NCBI RefSeq assembly: GCF_000017685.1
Contig: NC_010602.1
Location: 496,001 to 560,000, forward strand
Source of the DNA: Leptospira biflexa serovar Patoc strain 'Patoc 1 (Paris)'
Lineage (GTDB): Bacteria; Spirochaetota; Leptospiria; Leptospirales; Leptospiraceae
DNA length: 64,000 nucleotides
Direction of reading: 5' to 3'
Numbering within the stretch: position 1 is the first letter of the stretch; every line of letters starts with the position of its first letter. The position numbers and the translations under genes were made by a program. Positions 37,486 through 45,876 of the stretch are shown here, in pieces. The notes under the pieces are model-generated. The model was not told the origin of the DNA and did not search any database. It was given only the letters and a program-made list of their open reading frames with translations.

Positions 37486-38618
37486 ACCTTATTTTAGCTC
37501 CTTTTCTCTGGTTCAAAAAAGAGTTTATCCCATTTAGAACTCTGGATCGATATTTATTTTTTGATTTTTTTAAAACATTTATTGGCACACTCATCATGTT
37601 AACCTCGATGATTGTGATTTATAAATTCACAGATGTGATGAAATACTTAGTTTCCTCAAAGGTAAATCAATCACATGTGTATTTGCACGTATTGTATTCT
37701 TTGCCTTCGATGGTCGACCAGGTAGTAGCACCTGCATTGATGTTTTCTGTTTGTTTTGTAATCGGACAGTTTAGCGTTAACAAGGAACTTGTGGCAATGA
37801 TGGTGGCTGGTGTTTCCTTTATGCGGATCATCACACCCATTTTGTTTTTTGGAATTGTTATCTGGCTCGTTATGACCTTGTTTGGCCAAATCGTTGTGAT
37901 CCCTGCGAACAAAAATGCACAAATACAATTTAGCATCATGGCTAAGGGTTCCAATCGACTCATCGATTTTGTTTACCAATTGCATATCAAAGGTAAAAAG
38001 GGATTTTATTACGTTTATTGGATTGATGAAAAAGAAAATACGATTAAGGGTGGGTTCAATTATTTTGAAATCACTCCTGACGGTTATCCAACTTATACCG
38101 TTTCATCCCAAAAAGCAAAATTCATTCCAAGTCCACATAGTTGGGTCTTATATGATGCAGAGGAAGTTCGATTCAATGAAAATTTGGAACTGGTATCGAG
38201 GACAAAATATGCTGAAAAAACATATGACTTCCCTGAAGATTTAGCTTATTTCTCAAAACCAATTCGAAATCCAGAAGAGATGAATTTTTTTGAACTAGCA
38301 GATGAAATCCAATCGCGTATCACGAAAGGCATTCCGTTTCGTAATGTAATTGTACAACAACACATGGCTTTTTCCATGCCTCTTATGTCATTTGTGGTGG
38401 TTACTCTGGGAGCATTGGCAGGAGCCATCACCAAACGATCGGCAGGTGTGGCAAGTCTTGGATTGACCATTGCAGTCGTTTTATTGTATTATATTTTAAA
38501 TTCCACCGCTAAAACCTTAGCCGAAAATGGTGCCTTACCAATATGGATTGGAATGTGGATCACACCTGTGATTTTCACAACAGCCGCATACTACCTATAT
38601 AGAAAGATGAATATCTAA
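37482..38618 (+). CDS. LptF/LptG family LPS-export permease
   Basis: A 378-residue YjgP/YjgQ-family protein. Three N-terminal membrane helices (the second near MLTSMIVIYKFTDVMKYL), a periplasmic beta-jellyroll in residues 130-260 and three C-terminal helices (HMAFSMPLMSFVVVTLGAL, NSTAKTLAENGALPIWIGMW) match the LptFG layout. The pair LptF-LptG with LptB extracts LPS from the inner membrane; only one of the two is present here. It overlaps the phosphatase gene by ATGA and ends the operon. Confidence 0.9.
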   Translation: MNLILAPFLWFKKEFIPFRTLDRYLFFDFFKTFIGTLIMLTSMIVIYKFTDVMKYLVSSKVNQSHVYLHVLYSLPSMVDQVVAPALMFSVCFVIGQFSVNKELVAMMVAGVSFMRIITPILFFGIVIWLVMTLFGQIVVIPANKNAQIQFSIMAKGSNRLIDFVYQLHIKGKKGFYYVYWIDEKENTIKGGFNYFEITPDGYPTYTVSSQKAKFIPSPHSWVLYDAEEVRFNENLELVSRTKYAEKTYDFPEDLAYFSKPIRNPEEMNFFELADEIQSRITKGIPFRNVIVQQHMAFSMPLMSFVVVTLGALAGAITKRSAGVASLGLTIAVVLLYYILNSTAKTLAENGALPIWIGMWITPVIFTTAAYYLYRKMNI

Positions 38619-38669
38619 TCTTTCCAATGTTTTGTTTTTAATAGTAGAAATTTGATCTAAGTGGATTGG

Positions 38670-38701
38670 AACCTCCCCATCTTAAAAAAGATAGGAAGGT
38701 T
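38670..38701. terminator. Imperfect hairpin between convergent genes
   Basis: AACCTCCCCATCTT pairs imperfectly with AAGATAGGAAGGTT across an A-rich loop, 50 bases after the LptF/G stop and about 30 bases before the end of the convergent DprE1-like gene. A terminator is inferred from its place; there is no strong T-run. Confidence 0.5.
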
Positions 38702-38731
38702 AGATTGTGATTTAAAGTTTAAAAAGTTTCA

Positions 38732-40177
38732 TCAGACTGACTGTAAAAATACGCGTTTATACAAATCGGTTTGTAAAATTCCTTTCGGATCGTATTTTTT
38801 CTTTAAAGTATAAAACTTCTTTAAGTTATCCTTTGGAAAATAAGATTCCATTACACGTTTACGAAGAGTTGAATCCTTTGCAAAATAAAACCTTCCTTTG
38901 TGTTTTAAAACAATTTCATCCAACTCATAACAGAGTGACCAAAGTTTTTCTCGATTCCTTTTTGTGACAGGGAAGTCCATAGCCATCGAAAATCCATCTA
39001 CCGCATGAGTGAGTAAAAAAGGATCAGGTTTGTGTTTTTTAAAGACAGATAAATAATTCACGATCCCACGATCTTGGCATTTTGTAAAAATTTCGCGAAA
39101 CGCTTGTTTTGCGTTCTCTTTTGGAATAAACACTTGGTATTGGATCATCGCACCAGGTTTATAAACAAATTTCCAATTTGGAACATAGTCTAATAAAAAA
39201 GCATACTCGGCATGTCCTTGGTAATAAGTCTTATTGTTGACCAAGATACTTGCGATACATTTTGCCAAATTGATCATTCGCATTCCAAAATTGAAACTGA
39301 ATGGTCGCATCAGGATCCACATCCATTTTTTAGGGATCAGATAAAACAAACGTGTCGGTAGATGTTGTCTTTCTAATAAACAATTCCCAGGAAAATCTGG
39401 ATCTTCCCCTTTTTTCAGGTTCGTCGCTTTGTGGATTTGGCCCCGGCCAAGAGCCTTACCTGAAGCAAATGCATCAATCCAACCTACTAAATAATCAGCT
39501 GTTTTGTAATGTTCTTCAAAATATTCGAATAATTCGTCAAAGTTACGAACATATACTGGATCAATTTTCATTTTTCCAGAATAGATTGGTTTCATCTTGA
39601 TCTGAACCGTTAAAAAACAACCTAACATACCAAAGCCGGATATTGCGGAATAAAATAGATCAGAATTTTTTTTCGGAGAACAAACTAGAATATCACCTTT
39701 TGCTGTTAAAAATGTAAATTCTTTGATGTGTTCCCCGATGGTTCCCACTTTGAAGTTATTTTTTCCATGAATGTTCATGGAAAGGGCTCCTCCTAGAGTA
39801 GGCATCATTGTGCCTGAAACCACTGGAGGCCAAAATCCATTTTCAATACCTGTTTCCCAAAGGTCTTTGATCCTAGCACCTGATTGAACCGTCATCACAC
39901 CTGTTTTAAGATTAAAATCCAAAACCTTGTTGAAACGAGTTAGATCTAAAACAATTCCATCATTATTCGAAGATGCATCACCATAACTACATCCACCACC
40001 ACGTAACGCAACTTTGGTGCCAGTTTGGTTTGCCCAAATAAAAAGTTCTTTGATCTCTTCTTCCGTTTCAGGACGAAACACTGGTGACATGGAAAAAGAA
40101 CTCATTCCCCATGCTTCTACCTTTTCTTTATGAGGAACTTTGATACTAGGAATGGATTTTGTTTTTTTTGTTACCAT
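38732..40177 (-). CDS. DprE1-like FAD-dependent sugar oxidase
   Basis: A 481-residue FAD-linked (VAO-fold) oxidoreductase. FAD-domain pieces are [31 protein letters not shown] and [17 protein letters not shown] (His 137, Lys 139). The C-terminal half includes [11 protein letters not shown] and RFYFAKDS (Lys 434). Order and spacing follow mycobacterial DprE1, which oxidises decaprenyl-phosphoryl-ribose; His/Lys and the late Lys are kept. The position of mycobacterial Cys 387 appears to be Ala 399. The SDR gene upstream ends one base before this start and matches the DprE2 role, so both probably epimerise a lipid-linked pentose. Comparison is from memory. Confidence 0.75.
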   Translation of the reverse strand: MVTKKTKSIPSIKVPHKEKVEAWGMSSFSMSPVFRPETEEEIKELFIWANQTGTKVALRGGGCSYGDASSNNDGIVLDLTRFNKVLDFNLKTGVMTVQSGARIKDLWETGIENGFWPPVVSGTMMPTLGGALSMNIHGKNNFKVGTIGEHIKEFTFLTAKGDILVCSPKKNSDLFYSAISGFGMLGCFLTVQIKMKPIYSGKMKIDPVYVRNFDELFEYFEEHYKTADYLVGWIDAFASGKALGRGQIHKATNLKKGEDPDFPGNCLLERQHLPTRLFYLIPKKWMWILMRPFSFNFGMRMINLAKCIASILVNNKTYYQGHAEYAFLLDYVPNWKFVYKPGAMIQYQVFIPKENAKQAFREIFTKCQDRGIVNYLSVFKKHKPDPFLLTHAVDGFSMAMDFPVTKRNREKLWSLCYELDEIVLKHKGRFYFAKDSTLRKRVMESYFPKDNLKKFYTLKKKYDPKGILQTDLYKRVFLQSV

Positions 40178-40178
40178 A

Positions 40179-40931
40179 TTATATACTCAGTTTTTTGAAG
40201 ATAAAATTGGGAATGTTGCGGATGATGAGTGCTACTAATGCCCAAATTCCTGGAACAAAAGCCTCATCCTTACCATTCGCCACAATGACGCGAATTTTTT
40301 CTGCGGCTTCTTCTGCCGTGATTGCTTTTAACAATCCTTTCTCTGGTAATGTGAGTCCTTTGGTCATATCAGTTTTTACGAAACCAGGTTTAATCGTTGT
40401 TACTTGTACATTCGATTCTGATAAACGATTCCGTAGAGCCTCTAAATAGGTATTGAGTCCTGCTTTCGAAGTGTTATATACAGGATTCCCTTTTCTCCCT
40501 CTTTCTCCTGCAATGGAAGAAATTCCAATAATCTTACCCGATTTTTGTTTGGTAAAAAAACTAGCAACAGGATTGAGGAAGGCAACAGCTCCTAAAAGAT
40601 TAACGTTTAACATTTCTAAATCTTTGCCTGTGTTGTATTCTTCTTTGGAAATCTCAGGCATCACTCCAGAGGCAAAATACACTTCGTCCACTCCACCGAG
40701 TATTGAAACCGCTTTTTGAAATGTTTTCTCTGCTGTCGCAAATTTGGTCACATCAAAGACAAGCGGGAAGGCTCGTTTTTCTTTGGAAGTATTTCCTTTT
40801 TTTGCGATGGATTCGAGGGATTTTTCCCTTCTTGCTAAAAGGACCACAGAGGACCCAGCGTTCAATTCTTGTTCAGCAATGGCTTTTCCGATCCCACTCG
40901 AGGCACCGACGACGATTATTTTTTTCCCCAT
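40179..40931 (-). CDS. DprE2-like short-chain dehydrogenase
   Basis: A 250-residue SDR with NAD(P) loop [13 protein letters not shown], an acidic/basic cofactor turn [10 protein letters not shown], catalytic Ser in [10 protein letters not shown] and Tyr-xxx-Lys in [12 protein letters not shown]-terminal hydrophobic tail ([16 protein letters not shown]) probably tethers it to membrane, as in DprE2-type enzymes. Paired with the DprE1-like oxidase it would reduce the keto intermediate. ATG at 40931 is the natural N-terminus; an upstream extension would run into the divergent NYN gene. Confidence 0.82.
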   Translation of the reverse strand: MGKKIIVVGASSGIGKAIAEQELNAGSSVVLLARREKSLESIAKKGNTSKEKRAFPLVFDVTKFATAEKTFQKAVSILGGVDEVYFASGVMPEISKEEYNTGKDLEMLNVNLLGAVAFLNPVASFFTKQKSGKIIGISSIAGERGRKGNPVYNTSKAGLNTYLEALRNRLSESNVQVTTIKPGFVKTDMTKGLTLPEKGLLKAITAEEAAEKIRVIVANGKDEAFVPGIWALVALIIRNIPNFIFKKLSI

Positions 40932-40982
40932 GTTTACGTTTTTTTGGTTTAATCGAATCTGGCAAGTGGTTTCATTAGAGTT

Positions 40983-41483
40983 GTGCCCGTAAATGAAAGA
41001 ATCCTGATCGACGGGATGAATTTGATGTATAAATTTCCAGATCTGGCATTTTGTTTGGGGGAATTTCGCCTCCAAGATGCGAGAATGGGGTTACTTGCAC
41101 ATTTGAAGCGCCACTTCGGCGAGCTCAAACAACGCAAAATTCTGGTATTTTTTGATGGGAAGAAGGATTTGTTTTCTGACTGTTATTCGGAGGAATGGGA
41201 AGGTTTTTCCATTCATTATAGCCATGAAAAAAAAGCGGACGAACTGATCATCGGTTACTTAAATTATTGTGAAATACCTTCGCAGTGTTTGGTGGTAACT
41301 TCCGATAAAGAGATTTTGGGATTTGCAAGAAGGCTTCGAGCGAAACGTAAATCCTCAGAAGAATTTTATGCAGAATGGGTCAAACGGGAAACAGAAGTGG
41401 ATGAAACAGAATTTAACCACCTGAAAGAAGGATTGACACCAAGTAAAGAAAGCGATTACTGGGAGAGACAATTCCTTCCTTGA
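40983..41483 (+). CDS. NYN-domain (YacP-like) nuclease
   Basis: A 166-residue NYN/PIN-fold protein. The first acidic site is in ILIDGMNLMYKF, the second in KILVFFDGKKDLF, the third in KKADELIIGYL and the last in CLVVTSDKEILGFARR. This set resembles YacP/Rae1 ribosome-associated endonucleases, so RNA cleavage is likely. It begins with GTG at 40983, 51 bases from the divergent SDR gene, and ends two bases before the MBOAT gene. Confidence 0.8.
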   Translation: MPVNERILIDGMNLMYKFPDLAFCLGEFRLQDARMGLLAHLKRHFGELKQRKILVFFDGKKDLFSDCYSEEWEGFSIHYSHEKKADELIIGYLNYCEIPSQCLVVTSDKEILGFARRLRAKRKSSEEFYAEWVKRETEVDETEFNHLKEGLTPSKESDYWERQFLP

Positions 41484-41484
41484 T

Positions 41485-42963
41485 ATGTTGTTCAACTCAA
41501 TACCCTTTTTAATCTTTTTTTCGCTTGTTTACCTTTTTTATTGGGCACTCCCAAAAGAATTTCGTAAATACTTTCTACTTGCTTCTGGGATTAGTTTTTA
41601 TGCCTATTTCTCTTTGGCACTAACGGTTCATTTTTTAATCGTCATCTCGATCAATTACATTCTTTATCGAAAAATTCAAAGGACTCCGACTCGGTTTTGG
41701 GTGGGTCTTACCGTTTCCCTGAACTTAATCAATCTTGGTTTTTTTAAATATATATATTTTTTTAGTAAGGTTCTTGCTGACTTAACCAGTTATCCTTTTT
41801 TCGAACAAGTTCCTAATTTCATTCACATTGCCCTTCCTCTTGCGATTAGTTTTTATACCTTCCAAGTAATTGCGGCCGCTGTTGATACTTTTAGAAATCC
41901 GAAGGTACCATTAGTAAAGGTAGAAGACTATTTTCTATTTGTTGCATTTTTCCCTGTACTCATTGCAGGGCCCATCATGCGAATGTCCGATTTTTTTCCA
42001 AACTTGGACAAACTCACACCCAGTAAAGAAAAGATGTATCGTGCATCTTATTTAATGATGTCCGGACTCGTAAAAAAAGTGTTAGTGGCAGATCCAATGT
42101 CATTAACAATATCTCCAGTTTTTAATGCACCTTCCGAATATGATTCCTTTTCGCTATTCATTGCTGGCATTTGTTATGCGATCCAGGTATTCAGTGACTT
42201 TTCAGGACTCACGGATATGGCAAGGTCTGTTGCTTTGTATTTGGGATTTGAAACTCCTGAAAACTTTAAGGCACCATTTTTTTCCACATCAGGAAGAGAA
42301 TTGTGGAAAAGATGGCATATCACACTTTCGTTTTGGTTACGAGATTACATCTACTTTCCATTAGGTGGTTCCAAAAAAGGGGAACTGAGAACTTATTTAA
42401 ATTTAATCATCATCATGACACTTGGTGGATTTTGGCACGGTGCAGATTATACGTTTATATGTTGGGGATTTTATTGGGGAGTCATCCTTGCCTCCGAAAG
42501 GTATTTGGAAGATAGGTTGGGATTAAAATTAACACCACAAAAAAATAAATTCCTAATCGTATTGAAAGCATTCATTGTTTTTGTTTTGTTTTCTATCTCA
42601 GGACTCATGTTTCGCTCCAATAATGCAACAAATATGGTGGATCATTTTTATGGAATCTTCACACATTTTTCTCTTAGTCTAGAGCGGATGTTATATGGAA
42701 GTTCAAATGATTGGCTTGTATCGGCAACATCGTTATTTGGTGAAGGATCTTCCTTTCGATACTTACATATCGAAAATTTAGAACGTATTTTTTACACTTC
42801 GTTTGCTGTTTTGTTTTTTCATCATATACAATATGTTCCTGAATTTTGGGAAAGGATTCGAAAACATGATGTTTGGTTGGTCCCTGTTCTTGGAATCATC
42901 ACCATCTTCTTACTTGCCACTCTTTCGCAAGATGGTGGTGAGTTTATCTATTATCGTTTTTAG
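41485..42963 (+). CDS. MBOAT-family O-acyltransferase (AlgI-like)
   Basis: A 492-residue protein with about ten membrane helices. Conserved pieces are FFPVLIAGPIMR, FSDFSGLTDMARSVALYLGF, WKRWHITLSFWLRDYIYFPLGG (read as two parts) and the catalytic His in LGGFWHGADYTF. AlgI and DltB-type members pass acyl groups across the membrane to polysaccharides. The partner gene follows nine bases later. The acceptor here, perhaps LPS or exopolysaccharide, is not known. Confidence 0.93.
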   Translation: MLFNSIPFLIFFSLVYLFYWALPKEFRKYFLLASGISFYAYFSLALTVHFLIVISINYILYRKIQRTPTRFWVGLTVSLNLINLGFFKYIYFFSKVLADLTSYPFFEQVPNFIHIALPLAISFYTFQVIAAAVDTFRNPKVPLVKVEDYFLFVAFFPVLIAGPIMRMSDFFPNLDKLTPSKEKMYRASYLMMSGLVKKVLVADPMSLTISPVFNAPSEYDSFSLFIAGICYAIQVFSDFSGLTDMARSVALYLGFETPENFKAPFFSTSGRELWKRWHITLSFWLRDYIYFPLGGSKKGELRTYLNLIIIMTLGGFWHGADYTFICWGFYWGVILASERYLEDRLGLKLTPQKNKFLIVLKAFIVFVLFSISGLMFRSNNATNMVDHFYGIFTHFSLSLERMLYGSSNDWLVSATSLFGEGSSFRYLHIENLERIFYTSFAVLFFHHIQYVPEFWERIRKHDVWLVPVLGIITIFLLATLSQDGGEFIYYRF

Positions 42964-42972
42964 GAGGAATTT

Positions 42973-44070
42973 GTGGATTTAATTAGAAATCGTTATTTGT
43001 TCGTCCCATTCCTAGTCGTTTTTTTGACCTTCTGTTTGGATAAATTACTGATCTTGGAAAACATCCACACATACTTTTCAAAATCTTTATCTGATATCAA
43101 TTACATCCAAAAGAATGAATTGTATGAAGATTTAAAAGAATACCTGAGTTTAAAAGATCGCGACAAAGTGCTTGTGTATTTTGGTAATTCCAGAGGGCTT
43201 TTGTTTGACAATGAATACATTCATAAAAAATATCCAGGCTGGGTAATGTTCAATTTTTCAGTTCCAGGTGGAAAACCTGATTATGTTTTGCAATGGATGG
43301 AAGAGTTTGAAAAGGATGGTGTAAAACCTGACTTCTTTTTGTTTGATCATTCTGTCGAGATGTTTAACTCGGCAGCAAGTTTAAAAGTTGATGAAACTCT
43401 CACGAATGGACTCAATGTTTCCTTTGTCTTAAAACATTTTTCTTTATTTTCCACAGAGGATATTTCTACACTCATCGCCAAACGAATGTTTCGTGCATAT
43501 CAATACCGACCAAAATTGGAAGTTATTATAGCAAGGGCCAAAAATAAAGACAGTTTTTTATATCCTTATCGTGATTTACGTAACAATTTAATGGCCAATT
43601 TAAAATCGGGAAAAGGATCTGCTATGACTCCCGGAACACACCAAGCAGTGCTTCCACCTGAGTTATTAAAAAAATCAGCGTATGGTGATTTCCATTCCTA
43701 TTTAGTTCCTTTTCGATTTTCTGAAAATATTTTGAGTTTTACTGATCAATCTTTGGACTTAGCAAAAAAATTAAATGTTCCTTCTGCTGTGATTTGGGTG
43801 AGACTTTCTTTACCTTATATGGATCACATTCGTCATTTAAAAGTGTCAGTTGGTGAAAATAAAGAAGGGACAGTTTATGATGATTGGTACCCGCGTATGG
43901 TTGGGTATCACAAAGAAAACGGAATTCCTTTTTGGAACATGAACGATGATCCAACATATACCTGCAACGAGTTTAGTGATGCAGGTCATATGTCACCATC
44001 GTGTTACGATGAGTATACGGATTATATTTTTAAAAACTTAAATCAATCTTTAGTTATGGGTGTTCGGTAG
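42973..44070 (+). CDS. DUF1574-type SGNH-like acyltransferase partner
   Basis: A 365-residue protein starting at GTG with AGGAGG upstream. One N-terminal anchor (LFVPFLVVFLTFCLDKLLI) precedes an extracytoplasmic SGNH-like domain: VYFGNSRGLLF provides the Ser, and the late NEFSDAGHMSPSCYDEY supplies Asp and His. Leptospira MBOAT genes are often followed by DUF1574 proteins, analogous to AlgJ/AlgX or DltD, which complete acyl transfer. The end overlaps a convergent gene by 28 bases. Confidence 0.85.
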   Translation: MDLIRNRYLFVPFLVVFLTFCLDKLLILENIHTYFSKSLSDINYIQKNELYEDLKEYLSLKDRDKVLVYFGNSRGLLFDNEYIHKKYPGWVMFNFSVPGGKPDYVLQWMEEFEKDGVKPDFFLFDHSVEMFNSAASLKVDETLTNGLNVSFVLKHFSLFSTEDISTLIAKRMFRAYQYRPKLEVIIARAKNKDSFLYPYRDLRNNLMANLKSGKGSAMTPGTHQAVLPPELLKKSAYGDFHSYLVPFRFSENILSFTDQSLDLAKKLNVPSAVIWVRLSLPYMDHIRHLKVSVGENKEGTVYDDWYPRMVGYHKENGIPFWNMNDDPTYTCNEFSDAGHMSPSCYDEYTDYIFKNLNQSLVMGVR

Positions 44071-44639
44071 AACTCAGTTCGATTTTGCACATCATTGGGG
44101 GAAAGTTTTTCTGGATCCGTTGGATTCGGTTTTGTTGGACTTGGTTGTTGTGGTTTGGTTTGGTTTTCTTTGTCCACAGAGTAACCATAATAGTATCCAT
44201 GTACAATTTCCACCACTGACAGCGGAGTCTCTGAATTGGTATTTTGAATTTCGATGGTGATTTCATCAGGTGGGGCTAGAAGTTCAAAAACCCACTGTGA
44301 TTCCCCATCTATCTTTTCTTTGCGAAGGATGGTTGGATTTTCATTTTGTCCATTCCCCGCATACACCGTTAAGACCCATTCTTTTAACTTTCCATCGGTG
44401 GCAACGCCAATCCCAATCGATTGAGGTGATGATTCACTTGCTTTTAAATCAAATCGAATGGCCCCACCTTTCGTAACCGCTCCATAAAGTCTTTTTTTAG
44501 AAAGAGTCGGGTAAAGGGCTAAGTCTTGGATACGTGTGGTCACTTCCTTCACATTTTGGCTCAGGACAGATGGTTCGGAATGTAAAACCTGCACATAAAA
44601 AAATGTGATTCCGAGAAGTAGGTAGAACGGATGTCTCAT
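44043..44639 (-). CDS. Periplasmic hypothetical protein
   Basis: A 198-residue protein with a signal peptide (LLLGITFFYVQVLHSE). A beta-rich domain (residues 40-150, like a carbohydrate-binding or jelly-roll fold: WVFELLAPPDEITIEIQN) is followed by a Pro/Thr/Gln-rich C-terminal tail. No family recognised. It is the last minus gene after the cyclase-FecR group, 52 bases behind the IPT-like gene. Confidence 0.75.
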   Translation of the reverse strand: MRHPFYLLLGITFFYVQVLHSEPSVLSQNVKEVTTRIQDLALYPTLSKKRLYGAVTKGGAIRFDLKASESSPQSIGIGVATDGKLKEWVLTVYAGNGQNENPTILRKEKIDGESQWVFELLAPPDEITIEIQNTNSETPLSVVEIVHGYYYGYSVDKENQTKPQQPSPTKPNPTDPEKLSPNDVQNRTEFYRTPITKD

Positions 44640-44691
44640 TCTCTTTATTGGACTAAAAAAACGAATTCCTTACAAGCAAAAGATATCAAAT

Positions 44692-45876
44692 TTATCTCGT
44701 ACATGCACGAAATTTTGGCAATTCTTCTGCCAAAGATTGACGTTCTTCCGGATCTAAATTGGTTCTATTTTTCCATTGGAGTTCCATTCTTTCCATCGCA
44801 GGTCTAAATTTTGGATCACAGTGATTTGAAAAATATCGATAAGCACTAATCCGATTCGTTTCGTTTTCACTTACTAATTTATAAAACTCAAAGACCGATT
44901 GATTATCTTCACTAGAGAAATTGAGTATAACGTAAGTTTTGTGACACTCACTTAGTGTCAAAGCGGGAATTTTTGTATTCTTACAATTGACTGCAACATC
45001 TGTTTCCAAAAATACCAACATCTCTTCGTAAGAGTAATCTCTAAATGGTTTGCCCTTTGGTAGCGTAATTTTCTGTTTATTCGTTGCGACATTGGTGGAT
45101 TGTTTGGTCGGAATGTTGGAAGGATCTTGGGATTTGGGAATTGAATTTTGTTTTGCCGTATTCATTGATTTGGAAGATTGATCGGTGTGATCCAAATTCG
45201 ATTTTACACGTTCATTCTTTTTGATTTCTTCTAAATTGTCCTTTGTACTTAATTTTGGGTCCATATTAGAATCTGTCTTCTGTTCCTCGACTTGGACAAA
45301 ATTTTTCACGACCTTTGGTTTTTGATATGGATTCGTTACTGTCAAATCATAAGGCCCCGATATTGCATCGGTCGTATCCACTTTTAATTCAATTCGTTCG
45401 GAAGACTTTACTTCCTTACTAACGATTGGTAGTTGGACATCCTTTTTGCTTAAATCAACTTTCGTAGCATCTAAAAAATGTTCTCCTTGGATTGTGACAG
45501 GTGAGATTATTTTTTCTTGATTTGATTCGGTTTTGGGAAGTATAATCGGTTTTTCTACTTCCTTTACGATTTGTGGAGGTTCTGAAATGATGATTTCCAA
45601 ATCTTTCCAATTGGACCAAACCGCAGGTTTTTTAAACAAATTGAGTGGAGCCGTTCGAACCACATAAATACCAGATGGTAATTCTTCGATGGAATGATAA
45701 GGAGTATTAATTTTTTTATCTAATACCAATTTTCCAGATTTTTCTTTGATTTGGATTTGGTATCCGTTGGCATCTGGGATGGGTTTCCATGCGATGAGTT
45801 TGGTTCCTTCTTCTGCAAACAAAGATGTCACCACTAGCAATATAAAAATGGATGTTTTGTAAATGGATCGATTCAT
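44692..45876 (-). CDS. Periplasmic protein with FnIII-like and IPT-like domains
   Basis: A 394-residue exported protein (signal SIFILLVVTSLFAEE). Residues 25-95 look like an FnIII-type repeat (WKPIPDANGYQIQIKEKSG). Residues 120-200 look like an IPT/TIG domain (PVTIQGEHFLDATKVDLSKK, then GPYDLTVTNPYQ). A Ser/Lys/Asn-rich linker and a C-terminal domain with four cysteines follow. Function unknown. The start overlaps the FecR gene by ATGA, making it the third gene after the cyclase. Confidence 0.78.
   Translation of the reverse strand: MNRSIYKTSIFILLVVTSLFAEEGTKLIAWKPIPDANGYQIQIKEKSGKLVLDKKINTPYHSIEELPSGIYVVRTAPLNLFKKPAVWSNWKDLEIIISEPPQIVKEVEKPIILPKTESNQEKIISPVTIQGEHFLDATKVDLSKKDVQLPIVSKEVKSSERIELKVDTTDAISGPYDLTVTNPYQKPKVVKNFVQVEEQKTDSNMDPKLSTKDNLEEIKKNERVKSNLDHTDQSSKSMNTAKQNSIPKSQDPSNIPTKQSTNVATNKQKITLPKGKPFRDYSYEEMLVFLETDVAVNCKNTKIPALTLSECHKTYVILNFSSEDNQSVFEFYKLVSENETNRISAYRYFSNHCDPKFRPAMERMELQWKNRTNLDPEERQSLAEELPKFRACTR

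Noticed and set aside
40932..41075. Longer N-terminus for the SDR gene
   Set aside because: It overlaps the divergent NYN gene and adds residues before the normal Rossmann start.
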